DNA of 64,000 nucleotides from the NCBI GenBank assembly GCA_904066235.2, contig CAJFCV020000001.1, positions 9,734,001 to 9,798,000 of the forward strand. Direction: 5' to 3'. Of the stretch, positions 1 through 12,172 are shown in pieces (the first letter of the stretch is position 1; every line of letters starts with the position of its first letter). The notes under the pieces are model-generated. The model was given only the letters and a program-made list of their open reading frames with translations, was not told where the DNA came from and ran no database searches. This DNA comes from Bursaphelenchus xylophilus (Eukaryota > Nematoda > Chromadorea > Rhabditida > Aphelenchoididae). Made by a program: the position numbers and the translations under genes.

Positions 1-671
1 CCAATAAGTTGTGAAAAGTAGGCCTCACAAGTGGCCGTATTTCCCGAAGATGCCTCGTAAATAGTCGTATTCCTATTCACATTTCCTTCCACCAATGACC
101 ACATAAATAAACACCATGCAAACCGATGCTTCAGATTGCCGGTACGGGATCGCGACTCATCCTTGAAGTAGAAATCCATCTCCGGAGAGCCGGGAATTCG
201 CATCTGGACTAACGGAGTGTAGCCCATCCGTTTCCGCTCTTCCCATAGTTTCTGGATTGATTGTCGAACCCAGGCCGAGTCGTCGACTAAAATGAGGTCG
301 AATTAGACGGGCAAATTGAAAAAAATCAAAGTTTAATTATGATGTAGCCAATATGGCTAAAGATCCATTTCGGTAACAAGTATTGTAAAAACTTTTACCA
401 TGCAAAATATAGCTTTACCATAGCCTCCCAAAGACCCCTGCAAAAGATCCTCGCAACTAATCCGCACTGCGCAAAACACCAAAAAATTTGCATAAAGCGA
501 TGTCATCAAATTCTAAATTCCGCCCCCCAAACAATTAGCCTCCACCCACCTACCTCGATTGCTATCCATGGGGACCTTGGACATTTGGTCGGCGCCGACT
601 GCCGATCGGCTGATATGAAGCGCCATGCTGGCCACCAGCACTCCAACTAGACCCATACTTTTTCGTCGCAT
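1..671 (-). CDS. PLP-dependent cysteine-synthase-like protein, 5' part (cut by window edge)
   Basis: Two exons are visible: 554-671 and <1-286; the gene continues off the left edge. The start codon at 669-671 lies a few bases after a TTTCTTTCAG acceptor-like site (about 674-683), which fits spliced-leader trans-splicing. Exon 1 encodes a basic then hydrophobic leader (MRRKSMGLVGVLVASMALHI), possibly a signal peptide or membrane anchor. Exon 2 carries the fold-type II PLP enzyme signature: FKDESRSRTGNLKHR, where the K of NLKHR is the expected Schiff-base lysine, followed by EASSGNTATCEAY, the substrate and phosphate loop equivalent to TSGNTG of O-acetylserine sulfhydrylases. The donor CGAG|GTAGG joins the acceptor CATTTTAG|TC in phase. 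Nematodes have several cysteine-synthase-like paralogues; which one this is, and whether it is catalytic, cannot be told from about 134 visible residues. Confidence 0.85.
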
Positions 672-3600
672 CACTGAAAGAAAATATTCAATTAAGAAAA
701 CGGGATTACATCTGCACAATATACGACCGTCAGCAGAATGAGTGAAACCGGTGTAAACACAGAGTCGGCCCCGCCCATTCATGATGTTTTGGGGGATAAA
801 ACACATTACATACACCATGGGATTCAGAACAAATTAATCTGGGAAGACAAATACGGCCATAGTACAAGAACAAAAATTGTTTTCTTGTAAAATACGGAAT
901 GTTTCATTAATTTTTAATCAAAATTTTTCAAAGAATCAAATTTAAAAAAGTTCGAATCAAAAGTACAGTAAGCCGCAGCCGTAAACCACAAAAAAAGTCG
1001 ATCACTCAAAAAGACCCCACTGTATACCCTGCATGAGTCCTGAAGCAGATTTCAAACCATTTTCTGTTGTAAAAACTAATACATACTACAAATCCCAGAA
1101 GATGACTCAAATCCTAAGCTTTTCCTTTAAATTTTACAAATCCCCGCTTAAAACAGAGTCCAACTCTTGTTTCATCCTATCAGACCTCACCAAAGTAATT
1201 TGAAAGCCAAAAAATACTGTTAATTTTATCTTGACCCGTGACTTCCCTTGACTATTTACAATTAAAAAAAATAGGGATAAATGTCATTTGGAGCTCAGTA
1301 ATTTTTGTAAAATCCAGGGATTTACATTATGAACGGCATTTACAACAGGACGAAAGGGGAAGGTTAAAACAAATGTAATTCAAAACTGCCCACGATTAAC
1401 AAACTTTGGCTTTAAGGAGATCATCAGTACAGTTCTTAAATTTTTAAATTTCAGAAGTCTATTTTAAAAAGGCTTGAAAATAAAACTTGAGCGATTCTAT
1501 CCTTTGGCAATCATCACAAGTTACTAATTTGCCATAAAAAAGTCAATAAGCTAAAGTTAAAAATCCCTGACGTCAAACGAAAATGAAAAATTTCAATAAA
1601 TCAAATCCTTCCCCCACCAAAAAACCCCACCCATCTTTGTTTAGATTCACAGTAATACATACCTCAGAGTCCTTTTAAAGAAGCCCTTCAAATCCCCACA
1701 GATACAACCGAGAGAAAGGGGATTGCTAAATTCGTATTTTTGGTGAACTTTAGAGTGTAGGCGGGGCGAACGTGGCATAAAGAATCTCCTGTTTAGGGAA
1801 TTACTAATCAAAAAGAGTTTGAGTAGACAGACCGTGGATGCAATTTTAAACAACGTTGCAGCATAGCTGGAGACTCTTACCGGCTTTAAGATACCGTAGG
1901 AAAACTTTGATTCAACGTCTTTTCGGGACTACGAATCCTCCAAGAATGACGACTTCATTTTCCTTTAAACTTCGCGTGCATTATCTACGAAAGCCATACA
2001 TCAATTCCCATATATCAAATCCGGCTAAACCTTTCCAACGGAATTCAAATTGGATAAAACGACAAATCCGCACTGGCAAAGCACCAATTGAACAACCAAA
2101 AATTCTAGTTTTCCCCATGGCTGGCTAGGCCAACAGGTCAGAACATTAATCTCACTCAGCTGAATGACTGTGAATTCTCGCCGAGACCGGAAAAGATTTG
2201 GGATATCTGGCAGTGACTTCACAGATAGGTCCTCTACAGAATCATGAGCGAAGTTCCGAGGCATAAGGCTAAAAAATATTTCAGCCAACAAAAGCTCAAA
2301 AAAAATATTATAGATATAGGCCCGACCTTGTCTTGTATACCAATTTGCCGAGCTCTTTATCTACCACTTTTATCAAACTTTCGTCTCAAATAACGCAACT
2401 ACTACTCCTCGTCTAACGCTTCAAATAGGCATGAAATGTTTCAACAACTAAATTCTCCTAATTGCAAAAGTGCAAAATACACACTTGCCCCCACTCTACC
2501 GTACTCGCTCTAAAAGGCGTAGAAATAAAACGTACGAAAGACTTCAAGATGGATTGGAGTACTTCTTTTCAACACTACATTACTCTCAGTGGGCGGATGA
2601 GAAAGATTTCCGCATATTGTAAACATAAAAACATAAGTCCCGCTTCGACGGATACCTTCTCTCAACACATGCAAAGAGTTTCAGAGATAATTGTAGCAAA
2701 AGTACGGGTGACGAAAGAACAGTAAACCAAATTGTTTAGAGAGAGCTACTAGCAGAATTTCTATTGGTAAGAAATTAGTCTTCAGTGCTTCTGTCTGCGA
2801 AAGGCCTACGATTTGACGGTTTAATTTGAGAACAAGGTCCAAGTTTTCATCTACAAGCATTTTTTGGATTAATCAGCCTTAGAAAACATTGAGATTAATT
2901 GAGAAATCGACATTCCTGATTGCACAATAATTCCGCTGAGATCATTACTTTTCGGATGACTATCTCTCTCTACTGTAGACAATTCAATGGATTGGCCTAA
3001 TCCCCTACGAGCAGGAAATGCGTTATTTCTACGAAAATAGATGTAGGTCTAAACGTCTTACATCTCCGCAAGTCAGAGTCAAAAACAGATCTGAAACCAG
3101 GTCTAAGCGCCTTAAAAAAGTAATTTTCCGGCGCAAACATTACAGTAGCCATTAAAAGTGATGATAAAAGAAACGGATTTTCGGAGTCACCGATTACGGT
3201 AAAAAATGATTCCATCGGAGGTCCAAGACCAAAATAGACCGTTTCTCATGGCGTGTGTGCACTTTGAAAGGCTTCGTGTTTATTTAGAACAGTCTCTATT
3301 CTCTACGAAAAGACATCCCTAAAGATCTCAACCTTCAACGTCAAATATCAAAGGATTTGTAGGTCTTCGCAAGCTTTGAATTAGTAATGTACGTGTTGAG
3401 TTAAACCCCGCCCATTTTAAAGTACGAATCGAATTTTCCGAACCTTGACCAAAAAATGAATCGTTTTCGTAGAAAAGAGGAATCAAAAATGTTTTAGGGT
3501 TCAAATCAAAAAAAAAACATATCTTGCAACGAGTCAGCAACGAGTCATAAAGCCACAGGAAGTTGTAAAAACTTTGGACGTTCAAGAACAGGCTTAACTT

Positions 3601-4315
3601 TTTATATAAAGCTTTGATTCCAGAAATTCTAAAGAGTAATACAAAACGTTATATATAATTTTTGCCATTTCCAATATTGCTAATCAGAATTACTTCCGAC
3701 TTTATGTATCCAGCCCAAAAACAATGCTGACTCACAACGCCTCTGTACAAGACATTAGTCCATAAAGCCGACGATTAACCCGATTTCTTTCCCGTACAAA
3801 GGTTCTGGGCCCACGACGTCAAAAGCGCCTTTGACCATGATCATTGGGCCATTTGGGGAAAAGGAAAAGTCGCCGGGTTCAAATCCTTTAACTCTATACA
3901 GCCCACAGGGATAATCGAAGTTTACAGTCTGAGTAGATTGAAAAATTAAAGATTGTAAAAATTTATCGAACGGTAGACCTGCTGTAAACAAAACGACAAA
4001 CGAGAGACTGTAGTGGGAGAAAGACGAAAATTGGCACTTCGTACGGATGGTAAATTGAACTTACAGTACTCGAGAAATAACAACGGAACGAACAAAGATT
4101 ACAACCGACGGCAAAACTGCTTCTTTGATCGAATGAGGAGCTTTCGAGGATTTTGCAAAAGCGAGGTTTCAAAAGGTGCAGGAAAAGGTAAATGAAAGAT
4201 GAATTTTAATTTCAAATTCAAAAATTAAATGCACTGTTTGTGGTTAAAGGTTTTGAATGAATTTCGTCACTTGAGCAAAAAGGCACGAAGAATTTTTAAA
4301 AAATCTGCGCTTGTC
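672..4315. other. AT-rich intergenic DNA, no supported gene
   Basis: Only short open frames without splice-site support or recognisable protein motifs. The start-proximal part presumably holds the promoter of the minus-strand PLP gene. A B-box-like string near 3,876 (GGTTCAAATCC) has no matching A box or acceptor stem. Confidence 0.6.
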
Positions 4316-4990
4316 TTACGGAGGCTGAACGGAACTCCGGCGACTCTTGGAAATGCGCGGCTTGAATACCCCGGAAACCGTCAGCGGAGCCTTGGTTGAT
4401 GATTCCAGGGCCAGGACCGACTGTGTCCTCGTAAGCTCATGGACCTTCCTAGTTTCAAAACTAGGGCTTTCCCACCTTCCGATTCCTCTTGGCCTGTCCT
4501 CGCGAGCTTCTATACACCACTTGAGGTCTGTAATTTCAAGCTGCTTTGATGAATTCCTGTTTTCAAAATTCAAAAGTAAAATAATGCCAGAGCGATCGTA
4601 CGAGAAGATTCCAGATGAATACAATTATCCAATTCTAGACTACAACCCGACATTTCAGTCAATCTGACACAGGTCTGAACTAATCGTTTAAGCCGGGATT
4701 TAGATAAAAACCGGTTGATACCACAACAAGATGAAAGAGCTTTACAGAATCAAACACAAGAGTTAAATTCCAAATCCGGCCAAACCTGTGGATTTTTGAG
4801 AAGATATCTGGGTTCCTGCGAGCCTCAATTATGAAGATATCTGATATTCGGAAATTAATCCTGATTTTTTATATTTTGCACACAGAGAATTTGATACATA
4901 ATGATGCAAAAAACCCTTACCTTCATTTAGAACTTCGTCGACATTAATGCTACTCGATAACGAGTATTTTACAATACTATCTAGCCACAT
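4316..4990 (-). CDS. Small two-exon hypothetical protein (93 aa)
   Basis: Exons 4921-4990 and 4316-4527. The start gives MWLDSIVKYSLSSSINVDEV and has an in-frame stop upstream. The donor GAAG|GTAAGG (phase 1) joins the acceptor AAATTACAG|ACC and the frame runs on to a TAA at 4316-4318. Exon 2 is much more GC-rich than its AT-rich surroundings and has a charged, coding-like composition (CIEAREDRPRGIGRWESPSF), with a basic serine-rich tail (KSRRSSVQPP). No family is recognised. Support is the joint occurrence of start, consensus donor and acceptor, matching phase and stop in an otherwise gene-free 11-kb stretch; a chance match remains possible. Confidence 0.5.
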
Positions 4991-7900
4991 GAATTTAACA
5001 GCTATTCAATAGAATCAAAAGGTCTTTCAGATCGAGAAGCAGATCAGAAACCCTCGAAGCCAAATTTACGGCCAATCTAAAAGTTCAGGATTGTGCTCGA
5101 AAATTTGTTCAAGCTTCTGGTGACGCGCTAAACAAGTAAATACTCTCGCTTTGTGTTTTTTCTCCGATCAGAGAAAAAGTTCGAAGATTCCCACTGAAAT
5201 TTTGATGGAAAATTTGTTGGCCAAAAGGATTAAAACGTCAAGAAAATGTCCCAATCAAACACTCGATGATCGGGCGTCAAAATTGGGATTAAAACCACGT
5301 TTTCTTTGGGAAGTTGGGTTAACAGAGTAATTGAAAGCGATTGGGAGAAGCAAAGAAGTAACTTATGAACTCCGTTTCTCGTCTACAGGAATGTCCTTAT
5401 TTTCAACGCTCTCTCAACGCCTTACATTTTTCTGACCGCATGGCGCACGTGGGATAGAATATTAGGAACATCCCAGACCGGTTTTCGCAAGTCTTTTGCT
5501 AGATGATGCCGAGGTATACCACCCAAAAGACCCTGCGTCTGAACATCCCCAATTTTATGCCCAGACTTGCAGATGTAAACTTAGATTTTTAGTCATCGCA
5601 ACAAAAAATCTTTAAAATCAAAAAATAAAGATAAAAGTTGCCGCAGCTTTGCTGACGCACTAGCACTTTTAAAAAGGTCAAAATGACATCTTTAATTGGC
5701 AAAAGATCCAAAATTCATTGTATTTTTAACCCCAACATCCCACCTACGAGTTCACCCAAATGCGTATTCTCCCAATTACATTACTATCTGCATACCAAAT
5801 TCAACCTCCCCCGAAAAAAATTCAAACTAATTTCCATTCGAAAAAAGGTTTTGGAAGTTAATGATGACATTTACCGTAGGAGCCGAGTGAAAAAGAAACG
5901 TATCGAGCCCCGAGTCCCTCAAAAAATACAGAAAAGGTCAAAGCCTCGAGGCAAGAGCGGCGAAAGACGTAAATTTTGGTAATCCATTACGTCTTTAAAG
6001 TCTCTTTGAGGGATCCGCATTCAAATTCAAGGAAGGGGACAAGATAATAAATGAGTCATTAGTCTTTGAAAGAAAAGTTCAGGAGACAAATACAATTGGC
6101 ATTATGATAATAATACCAAGGGTAAATAAGTAAACAAACTGCAAGAATTCGAAGGTAAAACATTAAGAAGTTTAGAGAACAATGATTAAAATTTTTTTTT
6201 ATTTTGACAAATTTAGGTAAAATTGGAGCAAAAATGAATTGGTATTTAAAAAATATAATTTTCGTTATTGGTATTCTTTAAAATCATGTTTTTTATACTG
6301 AAACTAAAGCCTAAAAATAATTAAAAATGTGACCAAAAATTACAAACAGCAAACAAACAATTGCATTTTTGAATTAAAAAGTTTCGAAAGATTGTAAAAA
6401 GTATCCTCCAAAATTTCAATAAATATTTGAAAGTCACATTTGGATCACCGGCTGAGCAAATTTAAACGTTTCCAGAATATTTGGAAGCTTAATTTACAAA
6501 AATAAAAACAAATTCAAGCCGTGAATATACGTAGAAATAAGTCTCGGACCAAAAATTTTAGGTCCGGGTTATTGGCTAGCTTACTTCTCAGTTTGGCTCG
6601 GCCAAAATATGCTCATCAGAAGAATCTTCTGAGCCTTTATAGAGACTCTCTTCAACAAAGCCCATGCCAACGGCGCAATCTCGCCTTGCGACGACCGTCG
6701 AGACGAATGCGTTGCACTGAGTTGGCCTTGAAGACTAACCAGGAAATTGGGTGGCAAAGAAGGGAGAGACGAGGGATGCTGTGATTCTCGAATTGTCTAA
6801 TACTCCTCAATCGCCTTATTTTCACAATTAGCGATGTCCGAGAAGTTAAAAGGATCAGAAGTTTTTGTAAGCCCATTTTGAGCTTAGACGGTACTTTTCC
6901 TGTCTTTCCTCATCGTTGTAATTGTGCTAAATCTTTTGTTAAGATAGTTGTGAAGAGCCGCTCATACGATTATCCCATATTTTACAATACTACGTAGGCC
7001 AAACCAGACACAAGCCTCGCCAAGCGCAGTACGTAACAGCAGAAATTTTACAACATCTTTATCCTCTTAGGACACAACTTCTTAAGATGTATATAGCGGG
7101 CTCAATTTCGCCTAATTTCCGTATGAAAAGCACGGCTTTTCGTTTCAAAAAATGCTTTAGAACGACTTATTAATTGTGAAGTGATCAAAGCCATATTTTT
7201 TGATCTAGAGTTTCACAATAATGTAAAACTTCAGCAATTTTTACTTGCTTGATCTATAATCTCACTTGTGACCGCTGTCGTGTAGCGACGGGCTTTTCAA
7301 GGGATTGTAGTGTGTCCGGACATAATAGGATCTCAACACATTCTCTTAAGGAGATAAACGGACGAGAATAGCGGTATAATAATTCACATGCGTTACACAA
7401 AACTTCGAAAAAAATGGAATACACATTGGGAGAAAGGGCTATAGAAAAAATATTTGTAGCCAAATTGGCCAAGCTTGAATTAGCAGAAATCTTACATAAT
7501 TTACTCCAATACATTCTAAAAGTCTTGGACGTTGTGAAAAAGTACGTTCTCTTGCAACTTTTGGAATTAGTTAATAAAGAAAGCGATACTACAAGATACT
7601 TTTGTATCGTACTTTTCATACATAAGCATGAAAAATACGATACAAAAGCTTTGCGTAAAATCCGAAGAACACCTCTCCAAATATACCTGACGATTACGTC
7701 TTCTGTTTGGCCTTACAGAAGACGTTGTTAATCCCCAAATCTAAGAATGACTGTAAGAATTTCGATTCAATGACCATTTCCATTTTCTCCCTGCCTGTAT
7801 GCCGACTGTTGACGACACATTTGATGATTAAAGTTTCAAATACTAGGAGCTAATGGAACTTTGAATGACATGCTCAGACGTTGGATTATGACAGTTGAGC

Positions 7901-10900
7901 GTGGGAAACGGGGCCTACCATATCACGGAGAGCTGTACAAAAGACTTGTGCAATGAAAATATCGTTGTGCTTATGGCGAATTTGAACAAAAAAAATGTTG
8001 TGGAGCTTAAGAAGCTTAAGGGTTGTTGCAGCAAGTTTTGTGTCAATTTTTGTGGAAAATGTTTTGCAATAGACACTAAAGATACTGTAACGTTACCATG
8101 CCTCCTTTCTTACAATTGCTGGCTCTTAATTAAATCAAAAATTCAATTTTTAGTTTACATTTTCCCAAAACGAAGATTACAGTCCCGACCGAGAATGATA
8201 TCAAAACTTTGCTCTGAGAACCTGTCCCTCGAAGATTCCCATAATCCCTCGTCTTTGCATATTAAATAGCAAAAATCATAATTTTTTAATGGTAAAATCG
8301 CGTGTGGATTAGTTAGTAACTGTCATTCACTCTAAATACTTAAGTTAATTTAGCAAATGACCCATTTTGTATTCAAATAACGTCATGGATTTGCTAAAAA
8401 TAAATGCAATTTGACCTGTTTCGTGATGTTCAGGCAAGGTGCCCGACAGATCAACGACACTTTTCACAATAGAACACCAAAAATCTTTGTTGACATAAGT
8501 AAGATTTTTAAGGTACGTTTTACAGAAAATTATGTAGGTCGATAAAAAATGCGAGCTAAAACTTGCAAGGAATGATTTGTGGCTGACGGTAAAGTCTTCC
8601 CGGAAAGGCACAAAAATCAAATTCCGTTCCCTTAGTACACTACTGCTGACATGATCGTTAAAACCCCGCCAGATTTCTCCCGACCAGTCACCTTTTGGCG
8701 CTTTTTTATTCCCAAACAAAGCGAATTTGCAATAAGCTGTAAATTCATAAATACATTTCAAAGTCGCGATTATTTTTTTCGAACTTGATCCCCCCTGGTA
8801 AGTTTAATCCTTGTTATAAAGAAATATTTTCACAAAAGACAAAAGAATTGGCCAAAAGATACATAAATTGTATTTACATGATTAGTGGGATTATCTTGCA
8901 AGTATTTACAGTAAAAAAAAGAAAGAAAAGTACACTAGGAAAGAGAGGAAATTGCAGAACCTTCTTGACCCGTGTTTTGCAACTTCCGTAATCTGTAGCA
9001 ATTTGTATGGAAGACGGTAAGTCTTTTTTTTTTTACTTTCGAAAGTCCCTATTTTATTTAAGCAACCGGCTTTTACAAACTTTCTTAATCCGATTGATGT
9101 AATTTCCGACAAGCAAATCATTTGAAATTCCATCAAAATTTTACATTTGCAATAAAGGGATTGTTCATGACATTGGACTGAAAATGTTGTAAAAAATTTT
9201 GGTGCAAGTACAGTATAAATGTATAGGGCATTGTAATATATACATATACCATTGTTTTGTACATATACATAATACCTTTAAGTGTCAAAAATACAAAATA
9301 ATCTCAATTTGATATCACTTTTCAAAACTTCCCGCTGAAACTGTAACAATAAGACGACCTTAACAGCCTATTCAAAGTACCCTTCTTCCCGCTTACTTAT
9401 ATGGTCACTAATTTAAATACAAGTAAAAAAGCAGAACTTCCACTTCCAGTCAAATACAAACTCTTTTCGACCCCAAGAAAGTGAGACCGCGCACGTGCAA
9501 AAAGTGAAACATCATCGACGAAATCGAAAGGAATTATTATTTGATATGAAACAGGTTTCTAGTCGGCGAAAAACACCCATAAATTGAAGTTTTTGATCCC
9601 ATAGTCTCGATTTATGGCAGTATTGTAAAGGTTTAAAGCAAAGAACAAATTTCAATTTTGATTAGTATACGGCGAATTGGAATTAAAATTGATTTTTGAA
9701 TTTGCGAAAAAATAAATTTAAAATTATTTTTAATTCACAATTCTCGCACCATAATGATTGCCAGTGCGGCGCATAAAGATTCTACCAAAAATCAAAATTC
9801 TCCGCGCAGATCCAAAAGGGTTTTGGAGAAAATCCGCTTTTCGTCTGACCGGCCCTCCCCATTTTGCGTGCTCTCTCGTGGACAAGACTGTGAAACATTC
9901 CAGCTGTCACAAAAGGTGCAACTCAAACTTCCAGGGTATGATTTACCACTAGTTGAGAGTCCATTTCAAACAGCAGATCACCAGAATAACTTCCCGGGTT
10001 TCGTAAAATACGATTAAAACAAAAATTGAAGAAAATCCCATTTTTTGATACAAATTCTAGTCCACAAGCCGCAAAATCGATAATCCCCAATAGAACCCCA
10101 CGTAGAATTAGAAAAAAAAACAAAACTCGTTCGCATTGTGATCACGTCGAACAAACAAAGTCAAAGAAGTAGCCCCCGCACTCTCATCGCCTCCGGTCAT
10201 TGTCCACTCGGCGGTTCTCGAAACAAAAAGAAAATAAAAGAACAGGACTGATTACAATATCAGCGGAACGACTACAATACAGATTGTATTCTTCAGGGTA
10301 CATACGGAGGAAAGGTCAGGGAATTGTAACCGCTGCACTACAATTTGTTGTGAAAGGGACCCCTTTTTGTAAGTATGGGGGTTTGAAATTGTAGTTCAGA
10401 TTAATGGGGCCAAGAAGCAGAGGGATGAAATATTCAAAAGAGTCGCAGACTATAAGATATAATGTTTGAAAAAAGTGGGTCCGACACAAAAATCTATTAG
10501 TATAATATTTAATTTTTTTAGGTTCTTCACTATCCCACTCCTCAAAAGGTTTAGTTTACATTTCCACCGATTGCCGTAGTATCCAACAGTCTTCTTTGCG
10601 AGAGAGCATGCAAAACGAGGAGTCGTGACAAGTTGGTCGGAGGAAAACATTTTTTCCCAATGATCTTTGCCCTTTCAACATAAAATTGCAAACAAGTTTG
10701 TTGAAAAGCGTATGATAACAACCAGGATTATGTTCTAGCATTGAACCCATCTTCATCCAGGTCAGTATTATGGTACGATACATATCAGTAATAATACTTG
10801 CTTCAAACGGCTGTCTATTTTATCATTAGTAACTTTGTAAATTCCAGAGATCAATTACCAAAACAATTATTGCAGAGAACACAGCGTTTTCAGGCTTAAC

Positions 10901-12172
10901 CCAAGGGCTTCAGATTACACATACTCCAGAGAGGTTTTCGTAAATCTATTCTTTATTTACTAACAGTAAACCGATTAGAGAGGGCGCTACAGTACGAAAC
11001 AGTGTAGTTTTGGGATTGAATGAGATAACAAGATATTTTTTGAAATTTCGATTTCAAAGTGTCCGTGTAATAATAAAGTTTTCAGCACAAAGACTCCTCC
11101 AATTTCTAGAAAAACTTGTTATCGCTGATTAACAACTGTTTCTAAGCATTAAAAGCGTTGCTAAGCCGATTACAGTAGCCCGGTGTTACAATGAAACTAT
11201 AAATGAGTACAAAGACTTTTATGAGTCTTGATTGCACGGTGAAGGATCCCAGAAAAGTCAATCACCGTGATTCATTGATCATCTCCAACTATAAGGCCAA
11301 CGTCATTTGATGTGGAAAAAGACAAGGATAAGTGAGAAACAAGGGTTTTGAAGGTCCCAGACTACAATCATATCGAAAATGGTCCCCATGAGTAGCTGTC
11401 CCAGACCGAAATGGAGTGATTAATCCCCTCGGAGACTGAAGAACATGTTTTGCATTAAAAGGCTCGCCATTTGACGTTATTGAAACCATTTCCGATATCT
11501 TAATCCCAACAAATTACGCATGTCCAAGCTCCAAAAGACCGTAACACACAGCATCATAAAGTGTTTGGTTCAGTATACCGTAAACGCAAAATTTTAATAC
11601 ACTTTTTTCGAACATGATAAACAACGAAGAAATGCCGTGAAAGGAATGAATTGAATAAATTGAATTAAGACGCGAAATATCAACAGAAAAGACGATAGCT
11701 GCGGAAATGAACTTTCATATAATTAACGGCATTTCTAATGTCATAGGTGCAAGAATTTACAGCAGTTTCGAAAGTTCCGTTTATTTTTGGAAAACTAACG
11801 CTATGTAAAATATAAAAACATCCCATCAAATTTCAACCTCTATGAACAACTAATCAAATATATTTGAATTCCAAATCCATCTTAACAACCTGACTATAAA
11901 TACCTGCGCAACGCTTCAACACGACGAAGTATTGCGAACAGCTTTCATCGTATAAAATGTTCCATGGAGGACATTTCTCGTAACTTTTTTACTTTATTCT
12001 TTCTCTTTGTTCTGCGCGCATCGAAGATCATATTTTCTTCGTTATGATTAACAACCCTTTGAGATAATTTGTTATTACGTTATCGCGAAAATTTTGAGAA
12101 ATTCCATATATTAATTAATTTAGACAACAAGGTTGATATTATCAGAGACCGTTTTCATGCTCAAATACAGGA
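4991..12172. other. AT-rich intergenic DNA with a weak inverted repeat
   Basis: No convincing gene. The longest open frames (100-138 codons, for example minus strand 8345-8761 and both strands around 7254-7731) lack an ATG at their 5' end or overlap each other on opposite strands, show no recognisable motif and have no splice context. A basic 99-codon ATG frame at 5683-5982 is the most gene-like but is unsupported. Segments near 9,835-9,930 (plus) and 10,560-10,690 (minus) are diverged copies of one sequence facing each other. Confidence 0.5.
9790..10690. repeat. Diverged inverted repeat pair, possible remnant element
   Basis: The plus strand near 9,860-9,900 and the minus strand near 10,580-10,625 both contain TTTTGC[G/A]TGCTCTCTCG followed about 6 bp later by AAGACTGT. 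Similarity extends over roughly 100 bp but is diffuse. The two segments face each other about 700 bp apart, as eroded terminal repeats would. No transposase is visible between them. Confidence 0.3.

Noticed and set aside
513..818. PLP gene starting further upstream
   Set aside because: The longer frame crosses a strong TTTCTTTCAG acceptor and begins with non-family sequence; the ATG at 671 gives a plausible leader.
3830..3905. Possible tRNA from a B-box-like GGTTCAAATCC
   Set aside because: No A box at the right distance and no cloverleaf pairing.
8345..8761. 138-codon minus-strand frame in the left gene desert
   Set aside because: Does not begin with ATG, has no splice context, and its composition is that of AT-rich DNA.
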